Shown piece after piece: positions 12,356-23,400 of a stretch of 64,000 nucleotides of DNA. How positions within the stretch are numbered: position 1 is the first letter of the stretch; each line of letters opens with the position of its first letter. A program made the position numbers and the translations under genes. The DNA is from Quillaja saponaria (lineage: Eukaryota > Streptophyta > Magnoliopsida > Fabales > Quillajaceae): positions 13,144,001 to 13,208,000 of the forward strand of contig CM055612.1 of the NCBI GenBank assembly GCA_029379385.1, written 5' to 3'. A model generated the notes under the pieces. The model was not told the DNA's origin and made no database searches. It saw nothing but the letters and a program-made list of their open reading frames with translations.

Positions 12356-14827
12356 TGTCACACCCTCAAATTGAGGTATGATTGGCCAGAGGAATGATTA
12401 ACCCTACCCCCATAACCTTGAATACTCAAGTACTATGCATTTCTAAATTTATCAAAACATATTATAGTTAAGACTACGAAAATATTACTAAACTAAAATA
12501 AAATCTAAACTCGATGATTAAACATAATACAATTACTGAAAATATTGGCAGTGGTTTCTTGTAAAATAGAACATGCCCATAAGACATATAAACAACCTGT
12601 TTATAAAGTCAACAGTAAATTATGGTATTGGAACATACAGAGGAGCTCTGCACCTAGCAAAACATGAAAGTACCATGGTGAACTCAATATGAATTTAACA
12701 ATAATGCATAACACCTAAACTGACTGCAAGTGACGTCCTTTATGCTTCAAGTGTACGATTTCATAAATATACCTTGCTGCAACAGAGTCGGCAGGTGGCA
12801 GATTCTGTCATGACCAACAGTGGTTTTCTGGAAACTAAAAAAACAACAAGAAAGGAAGGAGTGAGTCACAAGGACTCAGTGAGTAAACCATGTATCTTAA
12901 GGGTACGGCCATGACACAATACATATATCATAGCATAAACTCGTATTTAAAATTACTTATACACGCACATAATTATAATTATCATACTATCACGATTCAC
13001 TTAGTTCACAAATTTCAACATATCAAACAAACGACTAAACAACCAATTAAACAAACAAAGGGCCAACGAGTAACTCAACCTCGCAGAACATTATCTCCCC
13101 ACACTGGGCATTTATGTGCCCACATAACAAATTAATTCTCTGTACATAATCCATCCCACCGGGGTTGAGCACTCCATTTGTTTTTAAAATAATTATCAGT
13201 ACCAGAATAACTCATATCAAATATTAAATACAAATATCATAGGTGCACCTAGATTTTTAATTTCGAAAATACTAATAAAAATCATTCTCAGAAAATTTCA
13301 TTTTTGGTGGCCCTTATCAACCACACTCAATATCAAGCAATCATACTTCCAATTAAAATTTCTGAGATAACATACTTGGATATTTCTCAACATAACACAT
13401 AATTGCACATAATAATCCGATAACCATAAGGCACATAATTTACTCACAAAGCTCACGGATTTTGTTCGTCCTCCCTCCTAGACTGTGAATGTGGTGGTGT
13501 AACCTCGATACGATCCCGAGCTAAAAATCATACATTTACATATTACTAAAGATAAACATTTCATAGCTGATTCCATAATTCGTAATTCAATGTTTAATTG
13601 TTAAGGCTTATATGAACAAACTTTTAGGTATTTAATAACGTATGAATTCTCATATGTCTTTAGTTCATTATTTAGAATGTATATACCTTACTATTATTTT
13701 TAATACAATCTCATAATCCTTGTATTAACCATATTTTACTTCTTGAATTAAAATTGAATTAATTACTTAAAGTTTAATTAAAATTTGAAATTATACTTTT
13801 TATTACTTACTAATAGTTATTAAATATATATCTAAGTATATACATAGGTTCATTATGCTTAGTAATTAAATTCTAATGTTATCTCTTTTACTCTGCACAT
13901 TTTGCCTACAACTTAAGTTAGTAACCATCATAAATTTTCCAAGAGGTTCATGATTTCAAGCTCCATTAAACTTTTCTTGTAACACAGCCACTTAACTATT
14001 TAGGGGCAATCAATCTGCACCCACACCAACAAATTTGAACTCGTGGCTACACAAAAAAACAAAGTTGCCACTGGTCTTATTCTTCCAACCACTACCCACG
14101 GCCTAACAAAATTTTTCCCCATGGATGGAAGCAAACAAAGATGAAAATCATGCTAAAACAGAGCATGAATCACCTCAATAGTTGTCGTCCTCTTCCTTGT
14201 CATCCACCTAATATTCCTACATCTATAACAACACCAAATGAAGAGCTTTTGAGCTCGACAATGGAGCTGCCACTCCACAATTCCTCACAAAATCTGAACC
14301 CTCTCGTCCTAACCAGCCCATCTCCTAATCTATAAAATCACCTATTCTAACCAAAGCAAGGAAAGGAAGGAAGAATCTTACCTTTTGCTAACTTGATCAA
14401 AGAAAGCTAAAATTCTTTTCCACTATAAATAAGTTGTGACTGATTTTAAAACAAAATAATGGTAGGAAAAAACCAAGAGAATGAAAGGCAGTGGAGACAA
14501 GGAAGAGTATAAGGTACGTCACAAGAAAGGGACAAAACAAAGAAGGAAAAAAAAAACCATATATTACGGAAGCAAAAGGGTCAAAGTAGAATAGAATAAA
14601 ATAAGAAAATATGGATGGTTTATATTCACTCTTGTGAGATATATATATATATATAATACACATTAATAAAGTTGTACCTAAGTCAAATTCATATATATAA
14701 CTTTCCTATTTAGTGCAAATAAGTCAACCAATGATAATTTATATATGTTTATATATATATATATATATATATACAATAATTATGTATGAAAATTCTCACG
14801 CACACATTGAATTATCAGGTTATAACA
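12356..14827 (-). mobile_element. Solo chromovirus LTR 2, target duplication ATATG
   Basis: A minus-strand LTR of 2,472 bp. Its 3' end is at 12,356 (TGTCACACC on the plus strand) and its 5' end at 14,827 (complement TGTTATAACCTGATAATTC). ATATG flanks it at 12,351-12,355 and 14,828-14,832. There is no PBS or PPT, so it is solo. It contains the paired GAGTC motif near 12,865 and the AGGTGCACCT palindrome near 13,243. The frames at 12,890-13,135, 14,141-14,335 and 14,397-14,663 are LTR noise. Confidence 0.93.
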
Positions 14828-14832
14828 ATATG

Positions 14833-15179
14833 TATTTCTTTTGAAAAACTTTTGACAGGTTTTAAAAAAAAAAAATAATAATAAAAAATATATATATATA
14901 TAAATAAAAAGTAGGTTCAATTGTGTGGGTAATACCTACAAACTTGGTTTATGGGTAACACCCACAGACAAGGTTTGTGGGTATTTCCCACAAACCATTA
15001 TGTTTGTCGGTACTACTAACAAACTGCCAATTTCTCTAAGGAACTTGACATGTGTATTGGAATTACCCACCAATGGGTTTTCTACATCCCTTTTGCCTAC
15101 TAACAGTTTGTTGTTGAGAAACTTTGACCCTTTTTCCCATAAACTTGGTTTGTCAGAAATGCTCAGTTTTCTTGTAGTG
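14833..15179 (+). repeat. CACTA 3' subterminal region and terminus
   Basis: From about 14,915 there are several forward and inverted copies of an AAACTTGGTTTATGGG or CCCACAAACC-like word (for example 14,938, 14,965, 14,988, 15,139), as expected of CACTA subterminal repeats. The terminus TTTTCTTGTAGTG ends at 15,179. The 3-bp target duplication cannot be verified without the other end. Confidence 0.75.
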
Positions 15180-16265
15180 ACTGTTAGACATGATATAATC
15201 CATAATGAGTTATGTAGACTTACTAATTTCTTTTTGGAGATATACTTTATAAAAATGCTATATGTAATATGGAACAATATAAAACTAAATATCTCACATT
15301 TAAAAATTTAGGGCTACCATGTTTGCTTCAAAAGTCGTTTAACTGATAAGCTTTAACCAAAAGTGATAAATGCTTATTTGTGAGTTTTCCTAAGGAGACA
15401 AGAGAATACTACTTCTATTAGTCACAAGAACAAAAGGTGTTTGTTTTGAGAAACAATGTCTTTCTAGAAAAAGACCTTATTCTTGAAAGAAACAATAGGA
15501 GTAAAATAGAACATTTCAAAAACCCTACAATGAGACTGATCACACTTTGAACTAATCACTTATACCACAAGAGTTAGAGATGCGAGATAAAGCTTAACAT
15601 ACATAATAACTTCGTAGATCTAGTAGGAAAATTCAACCTCCTAATAAGGTATGAATTTCTAGTATTTAATTAAGAAGACATTCTTCTTATAGAGCATGAC
15701 GAGCATACCAGTTATAAGGAAACAACCAAGGATATTGATTCCTCGAGGTGGCAATATTCCATGAAATCCAAAATAGACTATATGCATAATAACAAAGTAT
15801 GAACTTTGGTTGATTCACCTAAAGGGGTTAATCCTATTGGGTGCAAGGGGGTCTTTATAAAGAAGACTCATGTAGGTGACAAGATATAAACTTTAATGCA
15901 TGATTAGTGACAAAAGGTTACAGGCAAAAACGTACAAGGAATTGATTTTGATGAAACCTTTTCGTCAGTTGCCAAGCTAAAGTCAATTTGGATTTTACTT
16001 GCAATAGCTTCATACAATGATTATGAGATGTGACATATGGATGTCAAAACTATATTTCTTACCAGATACCTTAGGGAAGCTGTGTACATAACACAACCTG
16101 ATAGTTTTGTATCCAAAGTGCATCATATGCAAATTACAAAACTCCATTTATTGAATTAAGCAAGCTTCAAGAAGCTAGATTTTTCATTTTCATAGAATCA
16201 TAAAAGCTTATGATTTCATTAAAAATGTAGATGAGCAATATGTGTACAAGTAGGTTAGTGGGAGC
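15180..16265 (+). pseudogene. Ty1/copia integrase-reverse transcriptase relic
   Basis: A decayed copia polyprotein. About 15,182-15,400 corresponds to the integrase end (SIMSYVDLLISFW, then a GYHVCFKSRLTDKL-like stretch). 15,395-15,500 reads YYFY, QEQKVFV, NNVFLEKDLIL. 15,750-16,130 is reverse transcriptase: MKSKIDYMHNNKV, TLVDSPKGVNPIGCK, IDFDETFSSVAKLKSIWILL, MDVKT, YLREAVYITQPDSF. The end (ASFKKL, then FIKNVDE, VYK, VSGS) is partly frameshifted. Numerous stops. It is truncated on both sides exactly at DNA-transposon ends (15,179 and 16,266), so both transposons landed in copia sequence. Confidence 0.88.
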
Positions 16266-16454
16266 CACTACACTAAAAGAAACTTGTGGCAAAGGGGCAA
16301 TGGTTTTGCAATACTTCTTGATTGTTGGCTATAACCCTATTGGCTAAAAGTAGCTGAAAAGTTTTTTTTTACTATGGCACTTGTTATTCAAATTCTTATA
16401 CACCAAAAATTTGAGTTCTTTTTGGATTTCCTTCCTAATTAGATCGGGTAATCA

Positions 16455-16566
16455 TTCAAATTACGAATGAAAGCACCACTGTATGGCTAATTAGCGATTA
16501 CTAGCAATTCTGGCTTCATGCAGGTGAGTTGCAGCCTATAATATGAATTAAGGATGGGTTTTTGGA
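16455..16566 (-). pseudogene. rrn16: Plastid 16S rRNA fragment (NUPT)
   Basis: The complement matches the 3' part of plastid 16S rRNA. Read on the plus strand, GCGATTACTAGC, CTTCATGCAG and GAGTTGCAGCCT are as in the inverted 16S sequence. The differences I recognise are mostly C-to-T or G-to-A, as expected of methylated nuclear DNA decay. About 110 bp; the left edge is approximate. It cannot act as an rRNA. Confidence 0.85.
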
Positions 16567-16610
16567 GGGTTTCTCTGAATTTGAAAGTTCTCACTTGGTA
16601 GGTTTCTGTA
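16567..16610 (-). pseudogene. trnL-UAA: Plastid trnL-UAA intron start fragment (NUPT)
   Basis: On the plus strand GGGTTTCTCTGAATTTGAAA and CTCACTTGGTAGGTTTC are the complement of the end of the trnL-UAA 5' exon and the first bases of its group I intron. It joins directly to the 16S fragment. Only about 44 bp are present. Confidence 0.78.
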
Positions 16611-16905
16611 TGAGCTGCAAGGTACATTGGTCAAAGGTTCATGATTCCGCAAAAAATGAATATTTTTAGGGAATGCTTAGGCAGAAACGAATCTATTTAT
16701 TTATTTATTTTACCAAGCATGCCTTCGGCATCCAAGGGTTGCGGACCGACCATTGTTGAATCTTTGCCTTGGAATAAATAGAATAAAATGGATTGTTGAT
16801 ATTGGTGCCTGTGATATGTCATAAAAAAATTTGTGAATTAGCTGTGAGCAAACATATTAATGACAAGGAATGCATTTTACTATGGTACTAATACTTTACT
16901 TGCTT
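16611..16905. other. Unassigned stretch inside the plastid mosaic
   Basis: GC content is locally higher (for example 16,709-16,755, GCCTTCGGCATCC and GCGGACCGACC) than in neighbouring repeats. More plastid or other organellar fragments are plausible, but I cannot name them. Confidence 0.35.
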
Positions 16906-16960
16906 CTGGTCGCGAAGCTTATCCAGAAGATGTTTTTTATTTGCATTTATGCCTTTTGGA
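16906..16960 (+). pseudogene. atpA: Plastid atpA fragment (NUPT)
   Basis: The frame GREAYPEDVFYLH matches the plastid ATP synthase alpha subunit (GREAYPGDVFYLH in functional copies), and the nucleotides are nearly the plastid sequence. About 55 bp, ending at CTTTTGGA, where psbB sequence takes over with a TGG shared at the junction. Confidence 0.88.
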
Positions 16961-17018
16961 GGCATGGTGCTAGAACCTTGTTCAAGGATGTTTTTACCGG
17001 TATTGACCCAAATTTATA
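16959..17018 (+). pseudogene. psbB: Plastid psbB (CP47) fragment 1 (NUPT)
   Basis: The frame HGARTLFKDVFTGIDPNL corresponds to the CP47 segment HGARTLFRDVFAGIDPDL of photosystem II. It starts directly on the atpA fragment and breaks off at a stop at 17,017. Sequence beyond is not recognisable as psbB. Confidence 0.88.
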
Positions 17019-17464
17019 GAAAGATGGGGTTATCAATTCAAGGACACAAGGTACCTCTTTTCCTCTAGCTTATCACAGGCAGTCTGCTCAGGGTTCTAAA
17101 ATCAACGTTGGCAACTCGAGGCTTAATGTTTTTATTATTATCAGTGCTAATAGTCAACTGGAATGTGTATTATCCATATAGGGGATCTTTTAATTAGGAA
17201 GATCCATTGACCTAAGAAAAAATATGAAATAAGGCCGTTCATAAAATTTGTGAAAAATGTTGACTGATTCATAGGCGAGGATGAATTATAGTTATTTGTT
17301 CCAACCCAAGACATAAACAATGATAAGGATAATCTTTCAATAATGAAATTCTTTGATTTATTGCTCCTAGAGAAATGATCCATTTTATTTGATTGATAGG
17401 TATTTCATTTATTGAGCAGCAAGTTTTATATCAGCAAAACAAAATAATCTATTTCTCTTTTCGT
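17019..17464. other. Unassigned stretch inside the plastid mosaic
   Basis: Between two recognised plastid pieces. A 78-codon minus-strand open frame (17,147-17,383) looks membrane-protein-like but I do not recognise it. It may be another organellar fragment, but nothing proves this. Confidence 0.3.
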
Positions 17465-17501
17465 CCTTTTTCGTAGCAGAAGTATTTACCGGTTCTCCGG
17501 G
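17465..17501 (+). pseudogene. atpB: Plastid atpB fragment (NUPT)
   Basis: The frame FFVAEVFTGSPG is the C-terminal FFVAEVFTGSPGKY region of the plastid ATP synthase beta subunit. About 37 bp. Confidence 0.82.
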
Positions 17502-17513
17502 TATCACTCCTTT

Positions 17514-17567
17514 TCTTTTGCAAATTTTGTTATTACTGGAACTATGTGGTATGGTTCAGCAACTACC
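17514..17567 (+). pseudogene. psbB: Plastid psbB (CP47) fragment 2 (NUPT)
   Basis: The frame TGTMWYGSATT is the CP47 segment AGTMWYGSATT. It lies 13 bp after the atpB fragment. It comes from a different part of psbB than fragment 1, with atpB sequence between the two pieces. Confidence 0.85.
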
Positions 17568-17611
17568 CAATCCTCGTTTTTAAAGTTTCTAATCGCTTAC
17601 CCTCTGTTTAG

Positions 17612-20060
17612 AAAAGGGTTGCATATACTTTTTTTGGTAACAGTTTGCATAATAAAAAAGGCAACTTGATGAAGAAGAGGACCCTCATACTAATCTAGAG
17701 CTGCTCGAAGCGAAGCAAGAAATTTATCCTTAACCATCTAAAATTAAGGCTATCATGGAAAGAAGCACTTTCGCTATATATAAGGCAACACTTTAGGTGA
17801 ATAAGCAATATTTCTTTTGTTCGCTAAGGTAATAATTTTTTTACATATATGTAATACTTATTTATTGAACAACAATAAAAAATCGTTGCTTAAAATTTTT
17901 TAATATGACAAAAAATATAAATAAATTATACATAAACAATTCTATTATAAATTCAAATTGAAAAGAAATATTAATTCATTATTACAAAATTATTTTTAAA
18001 GAAACTATTCCACCTTATCTATCCTATCTCTTTCCATTCTTCTCATATATAAGAGGCAACTTTATGTGTATCTCAGGAAAGAACTCGACAATGTCGCTTT
18101 CCTCTACTTAATCTATTTCCTCCTTTTCAGCTCTTCAAACTCTCAAGTCTTCCCACTATTCTCAACTTTTAGTTGCCTATGTTCTTGCACATCAGAAACT
18201 TTCATTTGTCAATATTGTTAGCTTTCCTCCTCTTAACAAAGCTTTTCTCACCCAAGTTATTTTCTTATGGTTTAGTCATTATTTAGTGTTTCTATCACAA
18301 AATGTTATTCTATGATTAGACCATTTAAGTTTAAAAAATAAAAGTGTTTGAAAACTTAAGATTTAACCAATGATTGTGTAAGAAAAAAGAACGTTAAGAG
18401 AAGTATGAACAAAATGAAATTTATTTGTTTCATAAACCTGGAGAAATAAAAAAAATATAGTATTCTGTCATAACAAAAAGGCGCTAGATCAAAGACAAAT
18501 TTTTTTTGCAGATCCATATATTCTTTTAACAGGAATTAAAATAAAATATTCAAATTGATATATATAGATTTCACAAATAAATTTACAAATAAGAAACACA
18601 AAAAAATGACCTCAAAATAATTAAGAGCACAAGGCAGTAAATGTAGCTACATTCTTAACAATCTTCTTCATTCTCAACGTGCAAGTTATGACTAATAAGC
18701 ATTTTTTACAAATCATGGCAATAAAAAAATAAAAAACTATATTAGTCATCCTCCTCCTTTGTTTTTTTTTAATAACATCCCCTCTAAAAGTAATCAACAT
18801 CATTATCTTCCTTAGTCCTTATCACTCAAAGCATGTTATAATGCAAAAATAATTAGCCAGTGATCATAATGTGTAGCAATATATAACACTGTAGACAACA
18901 CTTCCCAAAATCTTCAGAAGGTATGAGAAAAAAAAAGTGGGATGCAGTTTACAAAATCACAACAAGGTAACATACGGAAGAGTATTTTGATTAGACCTAT
19001 GGAATTGGTTATTTAAATTCATCTGCAACGTTTAGTGAAGTGTTTTTTCGTATACTTTTTTCAGCAATGATTTGCATAATAAAATAGGCAACATTTTTAA
19101 TATGTATAGGGATTGGTTTTAAAATGTATAGGCAAGAGCTTAATTTGAATTTATGCAACACTTTTGCTTTATATAAGGCAACCCTTTTATGTAAATAAGC
19201 AACATTTCTTTTGTTTGTTTATACAATTTTCTTTAAGTATATGGAACACTTCTTTCTTTGACAACAATAAAAATTCGTTGCTTGAAATTTTTAATGTAAA
19301 AGAAATATCAATTTATTTTATTTCAATTATAATATTTATTCATTATTACATAAATTATTTATATAGAAACTATTTCACCTTATTTATCCCATCTCTTTCC
19401 CTCCTACTCATATTTAAGAGGCAACTTTATCAGTATCTTAGGAAAGAACCCTGCAATATTTTTAGCTTTCCTTCTCTTAATCTATTTCCTCCTTTTCAGC
19501 TCTTCAAACTTTTAAATCGTCTCAACTTTCAGTTGCCCGTTCTTTTGCATGTTAATAGAAATTTCATTTGTCAATATTTTTAGTTTTCCTCCTCTTAACT
19601 AAGTTTTTCTCATTCAAGTTATTTTCTTCTAGTTCAACTATTATTTGGTATTTTTGTTACAAAAAGCTATCCTACGATTGGGACACTTCAATTAAAAAAT
19701 AAAATTGTTTGAAAACTAAAGATCTAACCAATGATTATACCAAATAAAATAAGGTTAGCAGAAGTATCAACTAAATGAAACTTATTTGTTTCACATATCT
19801 AGAGAAATAAAAAAAGATAGTATTCAGTCATAACAAAAAGGCACTGGATCAAACGAAATTTTTTTGCAGATCCATATATTCTTCTAACTGAAATCAAAAC
19901 AAAATAGTCGAATTGATATATATAGATCTCTCAAATCAAAATATAGATAAAAAACACCAAAAACTAACCCCAAACTAATTAAGAGCATAAGGCAGCAAAT
20001 GTTATTTCATGCATAACAATCTTTTTCATTCTCAAGGTGGCAGTTATAACTAATAAGCAT
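17612..20060. repeat. Two direct copies of a roughly 1.4-kb sequence
   Basis: Copy 1 (about 17,612-18,705) and copy 2 (about 19,042-20,060) align throughout: TTTGCATAATAAAA and AGGCAAC at 17,645 and 19,070; ATAAGGCAACAC-like at 17,780 and 19,176; GCAGATCCATATATTCTT near 18,510 and 19,867; AACAATCTTCTTCATTCTCA-like at 18,656 and 20,017. The offset falls from about 1,427 to 1,360, so indels have accumulated. Copy 2 is cut by element D. A 330-bp spacer (18,706-19,041) shows nothing recognisable. Open frames here (for example 19,164-19,583) look fortuitous. Confidence 0.7.
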
Positions 20061-20071
20061 TTTATTCAATT

Positions 20072-20425
20072 TGTGCTATAACTAGATATCGTAAAATCGA
20101 GTTTTAGATATAATGTGTAAATTTTAGTTATAAAATAACAAACACATGAATAAATTAAATAAATAGTAATATAATTGAACATGAACAATACATTAGTACC
20201 ATACTTTAGAAATTTTACATGTAAATTTTAATTATAATTGAAACAAACTTTAATATGAATAAACACTCATATAATTTTGACTCATGTATGTGTATACATA
20301 TATATATATATATGCATGTGTAAATTGAGAGTAAATACACACCATATATCAATACTTTTGACTTTGACTCTTTTTTTATTATTATATATTTTTATTTTCT
20401 TCCTCCTTCCTTTCTTTCCATGACC
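20072..20425 (+). mobile_element. Element D, 5' LTR part 1 (U3)
   Basis: The start TGTGCTATAACTAGATATCG and the following 200 bp match the 3' LTR start at 45,154 almost base for base, which identifies the two ends of one plus-strand element. The LTR is interrupted at 20,425 by the 3' end of minus-strand element F and resumes near 33,885. Confidence 0.8.
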
Positions 20426-23400
20426 TATCACACCCCTCACGGAGGCATGACTGGTCGGAGGATTGGATAACCAAACCTCCGTAACCTTGACTTCAAAACA
20501 AAATAACAACCATGACTCTTGACCCAACTAAAAAATAAAAGTAACTTTTATAGAATAGAAATTCACTGTAAAAGTTTGTTTTTGAAACAAATAACAACTT
20601 ATTGAAAATTTATATAACACGCCTCAAAATACAACATATGTTTTCCTAATTTCACACAACGACACAAGTACAAATATCTAGACTATTACATCATACAAAA
20701 TTAAACATTTCACCATTCTAGTGTGACTGCAACTTTCATCCTTAACTTCAAGTCTGAGATCCTGGAAAATACCTTGTTGTACTCTGTCAGTAGGTCACAA
20801 ACTCGGTGACTTCATATGTTGGACTCCTGAAAAAAAATATTATCCACAAGAGGGATGAGTCCTACAAACTCCGTGCAGTGGAAAATCATACCCACAGGGT
20901 ACTAGCATCATTCAATACAAATATATATAGAATAACATCATGATTTAATTAGAAATACATGTACCACATTTGTAATCGTCACAAATTCACAACTTATATA
21001 ATTCATAGAATCACAAATGAATCAGAGTAATCATAGAACACAAAGCAAACAAAAGGCCAACGAGTAACCCAGTTCCACGTAACAGTATCACCCTCTGCTA
21101 GGCATTTACGCGCTGGCACAACAAATTAATCTCCATACATAATCCATCCTACCGGGGCTGAGCACTCACTTTAAAAAAAAAAATATTTATTAGAATCAGA
21201 ATTTCTCATGATTTTAAATCAGAATATCCTTGGTGCACCTAAATTTTAAATTTTGAACTATAAATCATTGCTTAAAAAAATCTCATTTTTGTTGGCCCTT
21301 ATCAACCACAAACAATTTCAAACAGGCATGATTCAATTAACTCACTAAAACATTGCACTTGCACATTTATTTAAATACACATACAATTACACATAATAAT
21401 CTAGCCCCAAGAGCAACAATTAACCACTCACCTTCAATTGATTCCATTCGTCACTTGCAGTTACGTTCGCTTATCTCTTCAGGTCCATGTTAGAATTCGA
21501 AACTGAAATTCATGTTTCCAAATAATACTTAGTTTCTAAATGTAATTGTTATAACCTTTTTAATTACTAATATGTAGGTTTCTTTATGAAAGTTTTCTAT
21601 TAATCTATTATATGGCAAGTAGTATAAATTGTACTTTATGTGGTAATATTGATAATACAATGACATTTTAGATGTCTTGATAATACATAGGGTAGAAATA
21701 AACTATTATAAAAGTTAGAAAACACAAGTGAGTTAAAGATGTTGAAATTGTCCACACTTGGAGTTTGGACTAGTGTTCACTTTAACAGTCATATCTTCCT
21801 CTAGGAAATTCCAAATCCACTTTCATAAAATTTATTAAATACTAGACACATATATATTTATAATGGTATATCATTTGTAATATTTAGATTTTTAAATCAA
21901 TACAGTTTATTCTTTGAAGTTGCATCAAATTCTACAAAATGCAGGATTTTGACAGCTTTGACCTTACCTTAGTTAATTGAGCATAATTTCTCTAGGAAAA
22001 ACGAAATCCAATTCCGTTTATTGGGTTTATTAATAGATAAGTATATCTACCTTTCTTATTTAGAAACTTTTCCAAAAATAAGTATTGAAACCACTCAATT
22101 TCTTACATGAACCAAAAACAGGGCACTGCACAGTTTCCTAGTTGCCATTATCGGACTCTAAGACTTATGAAAAAAAATGTATACTAGGGAATTAAATTAT
22201 GAAACTTTTCAGTTTTTCTTATCAAGATATTGGGAATATTCCATATTCGTAACTCTATTTTTAATTCAACCTTTAAAACCTTCCAAAGTCAGTTATACTA
22301 AAATAGGTTCACTAAAATCCTACATGGCCTAGCCGCAGTTTAACAGCTCTAACTAACAACATACTTGGAACCAAACTACGAAATTTTGTAGACAACATTT
22401 CAAGACTATAAGTTACATTTTATATTTTGAACTCTTAATTTAATTATGTCCCAAAGACACTCGAAATACTGAATTTCTGTTACCCATGAAATCTGTCCCC
22501 TGCACCCTTCAAAACCACTTAACTCTCCTTTGTTCATACCTTTTCTCACTTCCATTAATTCCTTAGCTCAACACATTACCAACCCTTTGCTCTTGCTATG
22601 AACTTTTTATTCAAACTCAATTAATACTTAACCTCCCAAGAATTGAATAACCAAGTTTTACTCATAAAGTTCTCATTTAGGCATTCTTACAAACATCTTA
22701 AGGACATGCTTTATTCTAGTTTATGAGTAAGTGTACATATATGTATATACCCCAAGAAATCAATACAAGTTCTTCAAGTCAACATTGTTCATATTCCAAA
22801 TATTACATTCAAAGTAAATTGGTTACTTTAAATCATTCTCTACAATTCAATATTAACATAACCAATTTCCCATCACTTTTAAGAGCTCTAATTCTAAACT
22901 TTCCTTCACAACCCATACAACCCTCATATCTAATTCTCAATAAAGCAAGAAGGAAAAGGTACTAACAGCAAGGAAACATGTAATTGAACGGAATTTGAAG
23001 TGATGAGGAGCTCACCAAACAAGGTTGGCTGACTTGGTATGTTACAGCCATTGGAATGAGCTGCTGTAAGAAAGGGACATCTAAACAAGATGGTCCTAGT
23101 CTAAAGTTGTAAACTTGAGGCAAACAGGGAGAATGAAATAACTTGGCTGCTAGGAGGAATTTACACTAGGCTACAAGTACTCTCACACGGCAAACAAGGC
23201 TGAAACACCAACAAAGAAAAGGTTAACGTGAAGTGGCTGTAGTTGTCAAGAGGAGGAGGTATGGCTGTCCAAGAGGAAGAACCTTCATACGTGAACTGAA
23301 TAGGAAGCAAACTCAAGTGCAGACTTTGGTAGCTTCAAGAAAGGAGAAGGAATTGGAAGTTTCTTGAAGGAATGAAGGGAAAACAAAACAGGGGAAGGAA

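Larger units (their letters stand above)
2950..15179 (+). mobile_element. CACTA (En/Spm-like) transposon relic
   Basis: A degenerate CACTA element runs on the plus strand: TNP2-like transposase (about 2,950-5,410), TNPA-like gene (5,640-10,660, last exon about 12,073-12,168), then a subterminal region ending in TTTTCTTGTAGTG at 15,179. That is the complement of the usual CACTACAAGAAAA terminus. Two chromovirus solo LTRs interrupt it, at 5,878-9,191 and 12,356-14,827. Without them the element would be about 6.4 kb from 2,950. The 5' terminus is not found. The element sits in a Ty1/copia relic, because copia integrase sequence starts immediately at 15,180. Confidence 0.8.
16266..20071 (+). mobile_element. 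Candidate CACTA-type element, 3' end lost
   Basis: At 16,266 the copia frame stops abruptly at CACTACACTAAAAGAAACTT, which resembles a CACTA terminal repeat. GGCAA/GCAAT/TTGCC-type words recur downstream (16,295-16,360, 17,640-17,800, 19,150-19,210). No matching TAGTGTAGTG end is visible. The right side is cut by element D at 20,072. It encloses plastid-derived DNA (16,455-17,570) and two copies of a 1.4-kb sequence. No transposase coding is seen, so it would be non-autonomous. Whether it is one element is inference. Confidence 0.45.

Noticed and set aside
14925..15311. Overlapping frames of 128 (plus) and 113 (minus) codons
   Set aside because: They span CACTA subterminal repeats and the copia junction; openness comes from repeats with few stops.
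17147..17383. Minus-strand 78-codon hydrophobic frame
   Set aside because: Lies in the plastid mosaic and might be a further organellar piece, but I cannot match it to a known plastid gene.
19164..19583. 139-codon plus-strand frame
   Set aside because: The equivalent place in the first copy of the 1.4-kb repeat is not open, and composition is AT-biased.
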